Shown here in pieces: positions 15,077 through 23,586 of a stretch of DNA of 30,081 bases. Position numbers and translations under genes: made by a program. Below the pieces are notes generated by a model. It worked only from the letters and a program-made list of their open reading frames with translations, did no database searches and was not told the origin of the DNA. The DNA is taken from the NCBI RefSeq assembly GCF_020742345.1, contig NZ_DYXC01000109.1:1-30081 (forward strand). Reading direction: 5' to 3'. The number at the start of each line of letters is the position of its first letter. The first letter of the stretch is position 1. This stretch comes from Enteractinococcus helveticum (GTDB lineage Bacteria > Actinomycetota > Actinomycetes > Actinomycetales > Micrococcaceae).

Positions 15077-15996
15077 TGTGAGACCTCCTGGGAATCTTGC
15101 GTCATGGTGAAGAACGCTTCTTCGATACCGGGTTGGATAATGGTCAGATGACGGATCAACCCGGCGGACAGTAACTGTTCGGCAATCCGGTCGGTGTCTG
15201 GTGTGGTGATCTGGATGCGATGCAGTTCGGAATTGTAGGTGACCTGATCGCGTGGGACACCAGCGGCGGCGGCCCACTGGAACGGATCGGTTTCGCTGAT
15301 CCACTGGGCGGAGAGTTTGCGTTGCAGCCCGGCGGTCATGTCATCGACGCTGCCGTCGGCCACAACCTGGCCTTGGTTCATCAGTACGACCCTATCGGCG
15401 TAGTCGTCGGCTTCGCGCAGATAGTGGGTGGCAAATACGATGGTGCGTCCGCGTTGGGCTTCGGCGTGCATCGTATCCCAGAAGTCTTTGCGCGCTGTGG
15501 CATCCAGTCCGGCGGTTGGCTCATCGAGGATCAGCAACTGCGGGTTGGTCAGCAGTGCCAGGGCAAAGCGGAGGCGCTGTTTTTGGCCGCCCGAGCATTT
15601 CTTGAGCTTGCGGTGAGCAAAACCGGTCACCCCGGCGCGCTGCATCACGTCGTCGACGGGCAGATGCTGGTGGTGGCAGGCGGCAATCATTTTGATGGTC
15701 TCACCGATGGTCAGGTCATCCAGTAGCCCGCCGTCTTGCAAGACCGCTCCGATATAGCCCTCACTGGCCGCGCGTTTGGGTGGCATGCCCAAGACTTTGA
15801 TCGAGCCATGATTGGGGTCGGTGAATCCGAGGACCATATCTAACAAGGTGGTCTTGCCGGCTCCGTTGGGGCCGAGCAGGGCCAGTACTTCGCCCGCGTT
15901 GATGGTCAGGCTGACATTGTTGACGGCGCTCAGGTCGCCGAAACGTTTGGTGACTGTTGCAATACCAATGGCTGGGGGAGAGGCAGAAGTATTCAT
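15073..15996 (-). CDS. ABC transporter ATP-binding protein
   Basis: The 307-aa ATPase has Walker A GPNGAGKTT (42-50), a Q-loop in VLQDGG, Walker B LLILDEPT (154-161) and a His switch in FATHY. The signature is CSGGQKQR (134 onward), where Cys replaces the usual Leu. A C-terminal extension of about 90 aa is typical of DrrA/CcmA-like exporters. It is first in a four-gene operon: ATPase, permease, kinase, regulator. GGAAG lies upstream of ATG 15996, and the operator-like array at 16043-16070 lies further upstream. Confidence 0.93.
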   Translation of the reverse strand: MNTSASPPAIGIATVTKRFGDLSAVNNVSLTINAGEVLALLGPNGAGKTTLLDMVLGFTDPNHGSIKVLGMPPKRAASEGYIGAVLQDGGLLDDLTIGETIKMIAACHHQHLPVDDVMQRAGVTGFAHRKLKKCSGGQKQRLRFALALLTNPQLLILDEPTAGLDATARKDFWDTMHAEAQRGRTIVFATHYLREADDYADRVVLMNQGQVVADGSVDDMTAGLQRKLSAQWISETDPFQWAAAAGVPRDQVTYNSELHRIQITTPDTDRIAEQLLSAGLIRHLTIIQPGIEEAFFTMTQDSQEVSQ

Positions 15997-16042
15997 GCTT
16001 CAAGTCTTCCGCACCACGGCCTGTAACGGAACAGCCGTGCAT

Positions 16043-16070
16043 CATGACTTTGCCATGACAGATGTCATGG
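16043..16070 (-). promoter_or_regulatory. CATGAC half-site array upstream of the ABC/two-component operon
   Basis: CATGAC occurs at 16043-16048 and 16054-16059 (11-bp period) and inverted as GTCATG at 16064-16069. The last two form the perfect 18-bp dyad CCATGACA-GA-TGTCATGG (16053-16070). One-turn spacing and inverted half-sites suit a NarL/DesR-type regulator dimer. Autoregulation of the operon by its own response regulator is inferred. Confidence 0.45.
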
Positions 16071-16071
16071 T

Positions 16072-16884
16072 TTACCACGTGGTGCGCGCGTCACTGCGTA
16101 GGGACGTCATGCGAATGACGACGGTCGCCACCAGCACCACGGCCGCGGCAAGTAATGCGGCCCAAACGATGATCGGGGATTCGAACTGCCCCTCCAACCG
16201 AGCAACCGCCAGCCAGGTGAGACCCCACGAGATGGCCAGTGCCGGCGCGATTCGGCCGCGTGAATAGACTGCGAGCCCCACACTGATAATCATCACGACG
16301 GCGATGATGACAACACCAGCCCATTGCCACCCGGGGAATGTGCGCACCCCAAAGGTTGCGATCCAGGCGGCGATATTCGCCGTCGTCGCAACACACACCC
16401 AACCCAAATACAGGCCAAAGGTGCCGTCGGTGAGCAGGGCATCGGTTTTGGTGTGCGTGCGAGTTTTGCGCAGGATCATCACCATGCGAACCAGAACCAC
16501 CAGCAGCCCAAGGATAATCAGCACACTGGCCCAAAGAACGCCGGCCTGCACCACGGCAATCCAGACGGCATTGAGCACAGCCGACAGTGCGGCCCAGGGA
16601 CGCAATTGACCGTGGCGTTCGGCGTGGCGGGACCCCTGGCGTTGGGCGGGTAAGAGCTGATAGATCGCGTATCCCAAAAGCCCGGCGTAGATGATGCTCC
16701 AGATACTAAAGGCCGGCCCGGCTGGAGCCAATGGCGTGGCATCGGCGGATAGTGCGCCGTCGGCGGCTTGATTGATGGGTGTGCCACCGAATGCCCCGCT
16801 GCCGAGCACCGCCAGCCCGATCGCTGCGAATACTGCGAGCATCGTGAGCATTGGGATGAACCAAGAGTGCACTTTTTGTTGCAT
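16072..16884 (-). CDS. TspO/MBR-family (tryptophan-rich sensory protein-like) membrane protein
   Basis: The 270-aa integral membrane protein has about seven hydrophobic segments. It carries TspO-like features: PAGPAFSIWSIIYAGLLGYAIYQL, LNAVWIAVVQAG, DGTFGLYLGWVCVATTANIAAW and a terminal AISWGLTWLAVARLEGQ. It is longer than the roughly 160-aa core TspO proteins. Bacterial TspO homologues bind tetrapyrroles and have been linked to pigment and oxidative stress control. Placement divergent from crtE fits that association. ATG 16884 has AGGAAAG upstream; the longer frame start at 16911 has none. It shares the strand with the ABC operon, whose operator lies just past its stop. Confidence 0.85.
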   Translation of the reverse strand: MQQKVHSWFIPMLTMLAVFAAIGLAVLGSGAFGGTPINQAADGALSADATPLAPAGPAFSIWSIIYAGLLGYAIYQLLPAQRQGSRHAERHGQLRPWAALSAVLNAVWIAVVQAGVLWASVLIILGLLVVLVRMVMILRKTRTHTKTDALLTDGTFGLYLGWVCVATTANIAAWIATFGVRTFPGWQWAGVVIIAVVMIISVGLAVYSRGRIAPALAISWGLTWLAVARLEGQFESPIIVWAALLAAAVVLVATVVIRMTSLRSDARTTW

Positions 16885-16917
16885 CGGATCTTTCCTATCG
16901 CAGGGTGCCATCGAATG

Positions 16918-16948
16918 GTTAGCAGCTAGTATAGTTAGCCAAGCTAGT
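16918..16948. promoter_or_regulatory. Tandem GTTAGC/GCTAGT repeats, candidate operator between tspO-like gene and crtE
   Basis: The order is GTTAGC (16918-16923), GCTAGT (16925-16930), GTTAGC (16934-16939), GCTAGT (16943-16948): two imperfect inverted units in a row, with a perfect TAGC-CAA-GCTA core at 16936-16946. On the minus strand it overlaps a plausible tspO promoter (CTTACA, 17 nt, TATACT at 16933-16928). This looks like a binding site for a MarR-type or similar dimeric regulator; none is encoded in the window. Confidence 0.45.
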
Positions 16949-16990
16949 GATGTAAGTCACCGTGGGTGCGGGTTTGCGGCCCGTGACCTC

Positions 16991-16996
16991 TAGTAT
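16991..16996 (+). promoter_or_regulatory. Possible -10 of the crt operon promoter
   Basis: TAGTAT lies about 40 nt before crtE, leaving a leader of about 33 nt that contains the AGGAGGAG ribosome site. No good -35 is visible at 16-18 nt, so this is tentative. Confidence 0.3.
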
Positions 16997-17035
16997 CGTG
17001 CGCTGCCGCCACCTACTATTTGAACAGGAGGAGCC

Positions 17036-18097
17036 ATGCGCATCCAGGCCCAACTGACCCCGAACGCCGAATCCGACAAAATATTTGCAGCGGCAATCGA
17101 TCAACGCCTCGATCAGCTGGTGGACGCCCAAATCCAGGGTGCGGCCACCACGAATATGGCTCAACTGTGGCGTCAGATTGGCCAGGCCATGCAGGGTGGC
17201 AAACGGACCCGGCCCATGCTGGTGCACCTTGGGTATCAGGTGGTCCGCGACGACGCCGATCCGCGCACCATTGAGGTCGGGTGTGCTTTTGAATTGTTGC
17301 ACACCGCGCTGGTCATGCACGATGACATCATCGATCAGGACTTTAGGCGCCGCGGCCAACCTACCTTATCGGCTCATTACCGCGATGCCGCCCTGACCCG
17401 GGGTAAGTCCAGGGCTGCTGCCGAACATCTTGGCAATGCTGCGGCCCTGTTAGCCGGGGATGCGCTGATCGCCACCGCAATCCAGGTGCTCACTACCGCA
17501 TGCGCGCAGCTGGGTAACGCCGAGCAGCTTGTTGAGGTTTTCCACGCCGCGATCCAACATTCGGCGGCCGGAGAATTCGACGATGTGCTGTTTTCCTCCC
17601 ACCTGGAATCCGCGGGCCTGGAGGACGTGCTGTGCATGCACCGGCTGAAAACGGCTGCCTATTCTTTCCAAGCACCACTGGTCACCGGTGCGCTGCTTGC
17701 CGGCGCTAGGGACGACGTCGTCGAACAGTTAGAGCATTTGGCGCATCTGCTGGGCAGTTGTTATCAAATCATTGACGACGTGCTGGGCACCTTTGGTGAC
17801 GAAGCACAGACCGGCAAACCCACTGACTCGGATTTACGCGAGGGCAAAATGACGGTGCTGATCGCGCTGGCCGAGGCCATTGAACCAACTGCGGTGCAGG
17901 GCTGGCGCGACGGTGAGCTGAGTAATGATGCGATGCGCGCCCTTTTTGTTACCCACGATCTTGAAACACAGGCCCGGCAACTGGCCGAGGAGTGTTGTCA
18001 CCAGGCCCGGGTACAACTGGCTGCGCTGCCGGTTCGAGCACATGTGCGCACCACGTTCCGGCGTCTTATTGATGATCTGTTGCAAAGGACCCACTAA
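17036..18097 (+). CDS. crtE: Geranylgeranyl diphosphate synthase CrtE
   Basis: This is a trans-isoprenyl diphosphate synthase of 353 aa that makes the C20 precursor GGPP. GKRTRP is at 55-60, the first Asp-rich motif is HDDIID (D96, D97, D100), and the second is IIDDVLG (D247, D248) with GD following. It is the first gene of the carotenoid operon with a strong AGGAGGAG ribosome site. Its TAA overlaps the crtB ATG (TAATG). The product length (C15, C20 or longer) is inferred from operon context. Confidence 0.95.
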   Translation: MRIQAQLTPNAESDKIFAAAIDQRLDQLVDAQIQGAATTNMAQLWRQIGQAMQGGKRTRPMLVHLGYQVVRDDADPRTIEVGCAFELLHTALVMHDDIIDQDFRRRGQPTLSAHYRDAALTRGKSRAAAEHLGNAAALLAGDALIATAIQVLTTACAQLGNAEQLVEVFHAAIQHSAAGEFDDVLFSSHLESAGLEDVLCMHRLKTAAYSFQAPLVTGALLAGARDDVVEQLEHLAHLLGSCYQIIDDVLGTFGDEAQTGKPTDSDLREGKMTVLIALAEAIEPTAVQGWRDGELSNDAMRALFVTHDLETQARQLAEECCHQARVQLAALPVRAHVRTTFRRLIDDLLQRTH

Positions 18098-18981
18098 TGA
18101 AACACCCCACCGCACTGCACCGATATACCACCGCGGCAGTTTCCAGTTCCGGCAAAATCATTGGTGAGTATTCGACGTCGTTCGGCCTGGCCTGCCGGTT
18201 TTTAGGAAAACTGGCCCGGCGCGACATTGGCAACGTGTATGCGCTGGTGCGCTTGGCCGATGAAATTGTCGACGGCGTAGCCCAAGAGGCCGGGCTGGAC
18301 GTCAACGCCACCGCCGGAGAACTTGACCGGTTAGAAACTCAGACCGAGGCTGCGCTCACCACCGGCTACAGCACGAATCTGGTGGTGCACGCATTTGCCA
18401 CCACCGCCCGGACACACGGTATTTCCACCGAGCTGACCCGACCGTTTTTCCGGTCGATGCGGGCTGACCTGTACTACCAGCAGCACACCGCGGCCAGTTT
18501 GCAGGAGTATATTTATGGTTCCGCCGAAGTGGTGGGGCTGATGTGCCTGGCGGTGTTCCGCAATATGCCGGGTACGGATACCAGCGACGACGAGTTATTG
18601 GTGACCTCGGCACGCAGGCTTGGAGCCGCATTTCAGAAGGTCAATTTTTTGCGCGACCTGGCCACCGATTACCAGTACTTGGGGCGCTGTTATTTTCCAG
18701 GAGTGGACCCCGAAGCATTTGGGGAGGACCAGAAACGCGAGCTGGTAGCCGAAATTCGTGCTGATTTGGCGGCGGCAACACCGGGTATGCGAAAGCTTGA
18801 TCCACGGGCCCGACTCAGCGTAGAAATGGCCCACCGGCTGTTTAGCGAACTGACCAATACCCTGGATCAACGCCCGGCCGGTGAGCTGCTGTCCGGTCGG
18901 GTCCGGGTCAATAATACGCGCAAACTCGCCATTGCCGCTCAAACCGTATCCACCGCGTTGCTGAAGAAACAGAACTCATGA
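18097..18981 (+). CDS. crtB: Phytoene synthase CrtB
   Basis: The 294-aa squalene/phytoene synthase condenses two GGPP to phytoene. The first Mg-binding motif is D55-EIV-D59 within YALVRLADEIVDG. The second is N183-xx-R186-D187-xxx-D191 in NFLRDLATDYQ, followed by RCYFP. The start overlaps the crtE stop and the TGA overlaps the crtI ATG (ATGA), so translation is coupled through three genes. Confidence 0.95.
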   Translation: MKHPTALHRYTTAAVSSSGKIIGEYSTSFGLACRFLGKLARRDIGNVYALVRLADEIVDGVAQEAGLDVNATAGELDRLETQTEAALTTGYSTNLVVHAFATTARTHGISTELTRPFFRSMRADLYYQQHTAASLQEYIYGSAEVVGLMCLAVFRNMPGTDTSDDELLVTSARRLGAAFQKVNFLRDLATDYQYLGRCYFPGVDPEAFGEDQKRELVAEIRADLAAATPGMRKLDPRARLSVEMAHRLFSELTNTLDQRPAGELLSGRVRVNNTRKLAIAAQTVSTALLKKQNS

Positions 18982-20594
18982 CCACACGCCACCACACCAA
19001 ATCCAGTGTCATCGTCATCGGGGCCGGCGTGGCAGGTCTGGCCACCGCAGGACTGCTGGCACGCGACGGGTACGACGTCACCGTATTTGAAAAAGAACCC
19101 CGCATCGGTGGCCGGGCGGGCGTCTTGGAAGATCAGGGCTTCCGCTGGGATATGGGGCCCTCCTGGTGGCTGATGCCTGGAGCATTTGAACACTTCTATG
19201 AACTCATGGGCACCACGGTTGCTCACGAACTGGACTTGGTGACGCTCAACGATCCGGCGTTTCGCATGTTTACCGAGGGTTTCCCACCGTTGGATGTCTC
19301 AACCGGTCCGGCCAATATGATGGCGCTGTTTGAACACCTGGAGCCCGGTGCTGGGGCGGCCGTTGAGCACTATCTGTCCGAGATGGGCACCGACTACGGG
19401 CTGGCCATCCAACAGTTTTTATATACCAACTTCACTGAACTGCGCGGCCTGACCAGTCCGGAAATCATGCGACGCCTGAGGCGGCTGGCCCAAAAACTCA
19501 CCCGAACCCTCGAATCGGATGTTGCCGCCCAATTTCAGGATGTGCGCCTGCGCCAGTTGCTCACCTATGTCGCAGTGTTTTTATCCTCGGCACCCAATAT
19601 CACCCCGGCGTTTTACGGGATCATGAACTACACCACCCTGGTTGAAGGGGTGGCCTATCCGATGGGCGGGTTTAGCACATTTGTGGATTCGCTTTACCGC
19701 CTGGCCGTGGACGCCGGAGTGCGCATCCACACCGACACGGCAGTAGAACATATTCATCACACCGGCACGCACCGACGCCGCCGGGTCGCAGGTGTCACCT
19801 ACCGTAATGCGACCGGGCAACACCGGATGATGGCCGATGTGATCGTCTCGTGCGCGGATCGCCATCATACCGAAACCCAACTGGTGTGGGACTCACGCTC
19901 GGCGCGACCCAAATACTGGCAGCGCGCCAACCCGGGCATGAGTGCCGTCCTGGCCTATCTGGGGGTTGAGGGCGGACTGCCAGAACTGGCGCATCACTCG
20001 TTATTCTTCAGCGCTGACTGGGACGCAGATTTTCACGCCGTCTTCCCGCCATCCGACCGCCCGGATCGCAGTGCGTTTTCTCAATCTTTCTACGTTTGCC
20101 GTGCTTCGGCCACCGACCCAAGTGTGGCACCGGAAGGCTATGAGAACCTCTTGCTCCTTATTCCGGTGCCCGCGATGCACAACGGGATCCTGGGTAGTCT
20201 GAACCACACCGAAGACCAAGAGACCACCGCGATCGTCGACCAGGCGGTTGCACTCATTGCCCAACGCGCCGGCGTTGCCGATTTGGCCCAGCGCGTCGTC
20301 GTCCAACACACGATGGCCACCGGAGATTTTCAAGACATGTTCAACGCCTGGCAAGGCAATGCGCTGGGACTGGCCCACACCCTGGAACAATCCGCATTCT
20401 TCCGTGGTTCCAATGCCGCCAAATACCTGGGCGGCCTGTATTTTGCTGGAGCCACCACCGTACCTGGTGTTGGGTTACCGATGTGTTTGATCTCGGCGGA
20501 AAATATTGTCAAACGACTACGCCACGACACCACAACCTCGCCCATGCCCACCCCGCTGCAACCCAGCACGACACCTGCGGCACATAACCGCTAA
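18978..20594 (+). CDS. crtI: Phytoene desaturase CrtI
   Basis: This FAD-dependent carotene desaturase (538 aa) converts phytoene to lycopene by four desaturations. The N-terminal dinucleotide motif VIGAGVAGLATAGLLA is followed by GGRAG and GFRWDMGPSWWLMP. The C-terminal GLYFAGATTVPGVGLPMCLISAENI is the bacterial CrtI signature. The length fits the family. It is the third gene of the operon, followed 15 nt later by the cyclase subunit gene. Confidence 0.95.
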   Translation: MTTRHHTKSSVIVIGAGVAGLATAGLLARDGYDVTVFEKEPRIGGRAGVLEDQGFRWDMGPSWWLMPGAFEHFYELMGTTVAHELDLVTLNDPAFRMFTEGFPPLDVSTGPANMMALFEHLEPGAGAAVEHYLSEMGTDYGLAIQQFLYTNFTELRGLTSPEIMRRLRRLAQKLTRTLESDVAAQFQDVRLRQLLTYVAVFLSSAPNITPAFYGIMNYTTLVEGVAYPMGGFSTFVDSLYRLAVDAGVRIHTDTAVEHIHHTGTHRRRRVAGVTYRNATGQHRMMADVIVSCADRHHTETQLVWDSRSARPKYWQRANPGMSAVLAYLGVEGGLPELAHHSLFFSADWDADFHAVFPPSDRPDRSAFSQSFYVCRASATDPSVAPEGYENLLLLIPVPAMHNGILGSLNHTEDQETTAIVDQAVALIAQRAGVADLAQRVVVQHTMATGDFQDMFNAWQGNALGLAHTLEQSAFFRGSNAAKYLGGLYFAGATTVPGVGLPMCLISAENIVKRLRHDTTTSPMPTPLQPSTTPAAHNR

Positions 20595-20609
20595 GGAAAG
20601 GACGCATTA

Positions 20610-20954
20610 TTGGCTCAATACGAGTACCTCATACTCATGGCCGCCTGTGTGGCCATCACCCTGCCCCTAGAATTTGTGTTGCGGGCCCGGGTGTATCGCC
20701 GGTTGCCGCTGATGCTGCCCACAATCCTGGTTGTGGTGGTCGCCTTCGGCGCCTGGGACCTGTTGGGCATTGCGCGCGAGCACTGGACGTATAACCCGGA
20801 ATTTGTGACCGGCATCCAGTTTGGGATCATCCCGCTGGAAGAGATCGTGTTCTTCATTGTCATCCCGCTGTGCGCATTGCTTAGTTATGAGGGCGTAACC
20901 ACCGTGTTGAACATTTTCAAACGCGCCGAGAAGGGGGCCGGCGATGCTGCCTGA
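20610..20954 (+). CDS. crtYc: Lycopene cyclase subunit CrtYc
   Basis: The 114-aa membrane subunit has three hydrophobic helices. It forms half of the heterodimeric actinobacterial lycopene cyclase first described in Brevibacterium and related to fungal CarRA and archaeal cyclases. Motifs include an opening YEYLILMAACVAITLPLEF, YNPEFVTGIQFGIIPLEEIVFF and a C-terminal YEGV. Translation appears to start at TTG 20610 with AAGGAAAGGA upstream, since no ATG gives the conserved N-terminus. It overlaps crtYd by 11 nt. Absence of a crtEb-like prenyltransferase argues for a C40 beta-cyclase rather than a C50 YeYf pair. Confidence 0.9.
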   Translation: MAQYEYLILMAACVAITLPLEFVLRARVYRRLPLMLPTILVVVVAFGAWDLLGIAREHWTYNPEFVTGIQFGIIPLEEIVFFIVIPLCALLSYEGVTTVLNIFKRAEKGAGDAA

Positions 20955-21291
20955 ATATACCGTATTGACCGTGGCCGGGATGATCGTCGTCGTCGTGCTG
21001 GAACTATTTGTGGTGCGCAGCGGGATTTTCCGCAAACCCGCCTACTGGATTGCGCTGGGGATCTGTCTGGGATTCCAAATTGCGGTGGACGGGTGGTTGA
21101 CCAAACTGTCCAATCCGATTGTGCTTTATAACCCGGAAATGATGTTGGGTATCCGGTTCCCGTGGGATATTCCCATCGAAGATTTCGGTTTTGGTTGGGC
21201 CATGCTCACCGTGACGATCATGGTGTGGCAGGCACTGAAAAATCGGCGCGCCCGCACGACCCAGGAGGTTGCCGCAGATGTTCCTGGCTGA
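20944..21291 (+). CDS. crtYd: Lycopene cyclase subunit CrtYd
   Basis: The 115-aa second cyclase subunit has three hydrophobic helices and contains YNPEMMLGIRFPWDIPIEDFGFGW, with the conserved acidic IPIED motif. With CrtYc it should convert lycopene to beta-carotene in the membrane. It overlaps crtYc by 11 nt and crtT by 14 nt, which would keep subunit amounts matched. Ring type (beta versus epsilon) cannot be proven from sequence, but CrtU downstream requires beta rings. Confidence 0.9.
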   Translation: MLPEYTVLTVAGMIVVVVLELFVVRSGIFRKPAYWIALGICLGFQIAVDGWLTKLSNPIVLYNPEMMLGIRFPWDIPIEDFGFGWAMLTVTIMVWQALKNRRARTTQEVAADVPG

Positions 21292-22006
21292 CGCTTTTAC
21301 CACCTCGGCACGGCGCTATGACCTGCTGACCAAACTCAACCCCGGATATCGGCGCGAACTGCGCCGCGCAACCCGCACACTTGCCGAACTGCTTCAGGTG
21401 CCAACCGGACGGCGCCCGGTGGTGTGGGATCTGGGGTGCGGCACCGGACTGAGCACCCAGGCGATTCTAGAGACCCTACCGGATGCGCGGATTGTTGGGG
21501 TGGATGCCTCGGCCGGGATGTTGGAAGCCGCCCGATCAAAACCCTGGCCCGCTAGCACCGTATTTGTGCTGGATCGTGTGGAACACCTGGCCGAAAACTC
21601 GGCCCCAGCATTGGCCGACGCCCCCGACGGCGTCTTTGCAGCGTACCTGTTGCGCAACGTGCCCGAGGCTGAGCGCACCGCGGTGCTGGCCCGTATTCGT
21701 CGGCTGATGAAACCCGGGGCTGGCCTAGTGTTACACGACTATTCGGTCACCGAATCAGCGTGGGCCCAAGCCAAATGGACGGCCGTATGCTGTGCGATCA
21801 TCATCCCGTTGGCCGCCGTCACCGGCACCCACATCAGCCTGTTTACCTACCTGTGGCGCTCGGTGCTGCGCAATGACGCAACCCAAACCGTACTCCAACG
21901 CCTGGAACACGCCGGTTTTGAACGCCCCGCCGTCAGCACAGCACGCGGGTGGCACCGCAAAATCCTGCACACCTACGTGGCATACAACCAAGGACGACGT
22001 ACATGA
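21278..22006 (+). CDS. crtT: SAM-dependent methyltransferase CrtT-like
   Basis: The 242-aa class I methyltransferase has a SAM motif I, WDLGCGTG (50-57), followed by VGVDAS and an acidic GVFAAYLLRNVPE segment similar to UbiE-like enzymes. A hydrophobic stretch CCAIIIPLAAVTG near residue 170 suggests membrane association. ATG 21278 has AGGAGG 9 nt upstream; a TTG at 21269 is less likely. CrtT-like genes occur beside crtU in isorenieratene clusters, but their reaction is not established, and CrtU itself is credited with methyl migration. Its TGA overlaps the crtU start. Confidence 0.8.
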   Translation: MFLADAFTTSARRYDLLTKLNPGYRRELRRATRTLAELLQVPTGRRPVVWDLGCGTGLSTQAILETLPDARIVGVDASAGMLEAARSKPWPASTVFVLDRVEHLAENSAPALADAPDGVFAAYLLRNVPEAERTAVLARIRRLMKPGAGLVLHDYSVTESAWAQAKWTAVCCAIIIPLAAVTGTHISLFTYLWRSVLRNDATQTVLQRLEHAGFERPAVSTARGWHRKILHTYVAYNQGRRT

Positions 22007-23586
22007 CCCGAACCAGTCAATACCGTGCCGTGCCCAATGCGCCACGGGATCCGCACGCCGAACGCATCATCGCCCACCGCGGCCACGACCGCCTCCCCTC
22101 TGCACGCCAGGTGGCCGTCATCGGAGGAGGTATTGCCGGACTTGCCGCAGCGACCGGACTTGCCGAGCGCGGCGCCGACGTCACACTCTTTGAATCCGCA
22201 CCACAGCTGGGTGGGCGCGTGGCCTCTTGGCCGTTAGCCGATGGGCGCAATATGAGCCGCGGCTTCCACGCATTCTTCCGCCAGTACTATAACCTCCGCG
22301 CCCTGCTGCGCCGCACGGATCCAGCCCTGGATCGGCTGGTGGCCGTGACCGACTACCCGCTCCAAACCAACGCCGGGCTGACCGATTCCTTCAAATCCAT
22401 TCCGCGCACCCCACCGTTGAACCTGGCCGCCTTTGTACTGCAGAGTCCCACATTCCCGCTCACCGGGCTGGCTAAGGTGGACCTCCCCAGCGCCTTTGAA
22501 CTCATCGACCTGCAATTCCCCCAGAGTCTGAGCCGCTATGACGGCGAATCGGCAGCCGCATTTCTGGATCGGCTACGCTTCCCACACAACGCCCGGCACC
22601 TGGCCCTGGAAGTATTTGCGCGCTCATTTTTTGCTAACCCACATGACTTTGCCGCCCGCGAGCTCGTCACCATGTTCCACACATACTTCACCGGCTCAGC
22701 CGAGGGGCTGCTCTTCGATGTGCCCGTTGATGATTTCAACACCAGCCTCTGGGATCCACTGGGCGACTACCTGCGCGATGCGGGCGTGACAATCCACCTG
22801 GATTCCCCGGTTGATGCGCTGCACCAGACCGAACGGGGCTGGCGCGTGGGCACTAGTACGGGCGGGGGAGTCTATGACGCCGTTGTGCTGGCCGCCGACC
22901 CGCGCACCAGTCGCGGCCTCATCGCGGCACTGCACGGCGAAACCCAACAACTGGCCGACCTGCAATCCCGGGTCGCGCGTCGGACCAACGCCCCGGCATT
23001 CGCGGTCATCCGATTGTGGATGTCAGACACGGTGCACTCGGGGCGGCCCGCATTTTTAGGGACCAGCGGGTACCAGCTGCTGGATAATATTTCGGTGCTG
23101 GAACGCTTCGAAGCCACCGCCGCAGCATGGACCCAAACCCACGGTGGCTCTGTTGTAGAGTTGCACGCCTACGCCGTCGACGCTCCGGCCGCTCCCAATT
23201 CGCCGCAGGGCCAGACCATTCGCACAGCGCTACTGGACGATATGCGCACAGTGTTTCCCGAAACCCAAAACATGGAGATCATCGCCGAACAATACCTGCT
23301 GGAAGACGATTGCAGCCTGGCCGATGTCTCCCCGTGGCAGGACCACCCAGCAGTGACCACCGGCATCGACGGCCTGGTGCTTGCCGGCGACTGGATCCGC
23401 GCCCCACTGCCGGTTGCGCTCATGGAACGCGCCGCAACCACCGGTTTCCTGGCGGCCAATGAACTACTGGCCGGCTGGAACGTCACCGGCCACGACCTGT
23501 TCTCCCCGCCGCGTCGCGGTCTGCTGCGCCGCAGCACACTGGGCCGGACGGTCCGCCACCTCGCACTGGCCAAAGGTGCCCGATGA
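22003..23586 (+). CDS. crtU: Isorenieratene synthase / carotenoid desaturase-methyltransferase CrtU
   Basis: The 527-aa FAD-dependent enzyme converts beta-ionone rings of beta-carotene into aromatic rings by desaturation and methyl shift. The dinucleotide motif GGGIAG is at 41-46, followed by FESAPQLGGR. Family-specific stretches include GFHAFFRQYYNLRALLRR, FPHNARHLALEVFARSFFA and GSAEGLLFDVPVDDFNTSLWDPL. The C-terminal VLAGDWIR...MERAATTGFLAAN is the FAD contact. ATG 22003 overlaps the crtT stop (ATGA). Its presence is the main reason to predict aromatic carotenoids. Confidence 0.92.
   Translation: MTRTSQYRAVPNAPRDPHAERIIAHRGHDRLPSARQVAVIGGGIAGLAAATGLAERGADVTLFESAPQLGGRVASWPLADGRNMSRGFHAFFRQYYNLRALLRRTDPALDRLVAVTDYPLQTNAGLTDSFKSIPRTPPLNLAAFVLQSPTFPLTGLAKVDLPSAFELIDLQFPQSLSRYDGESAAAFLDRLRFPHNARHLALEVFARSFFANPHDFAARELVTMFHTYFTGSAEGLLFDVPVDDFNTSLWDPLGDYLRDAGVTIHLDSPVDALHQTERGWRVGTSTGGGVYDAVVLAADPRTSRGLIAALHGETQQLADLQSRVARRTNAPAFAVIRLWMSDTVHSGRPAFLGTSGYQLLDNISVLERFEATAAAWTQTHGGSVVELHAYAVDAPAAPNSPQGQTIRTALLDDMRTVFPETQNMEIIAEQYLLEDDCSLADVSPWQDHPAVTTGIDGLVLAGDWIRAPLPVALMERAATTGFLAANELLAGWNVTGHDLFSPPRRGLLRRSTLGRTVRHLALAKGAR

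Noticed and set aside
15077..15304. 76-residue N-terminal extension of the ABC permease
   Set aside because: It overlaps the ATPase gene and has no membrane-protein character; ATG 15076 with AGGAGG and ATGA coupling is a better start.
20610..21291. C50-type epsilon cyclase pair CrtYe/CrtYf
   Set aside because: No crtEb-like UbiA prenyltransferase gene is present and CrtU needs beta rings, so the CrtYc/CrtYd assignment is preferred.
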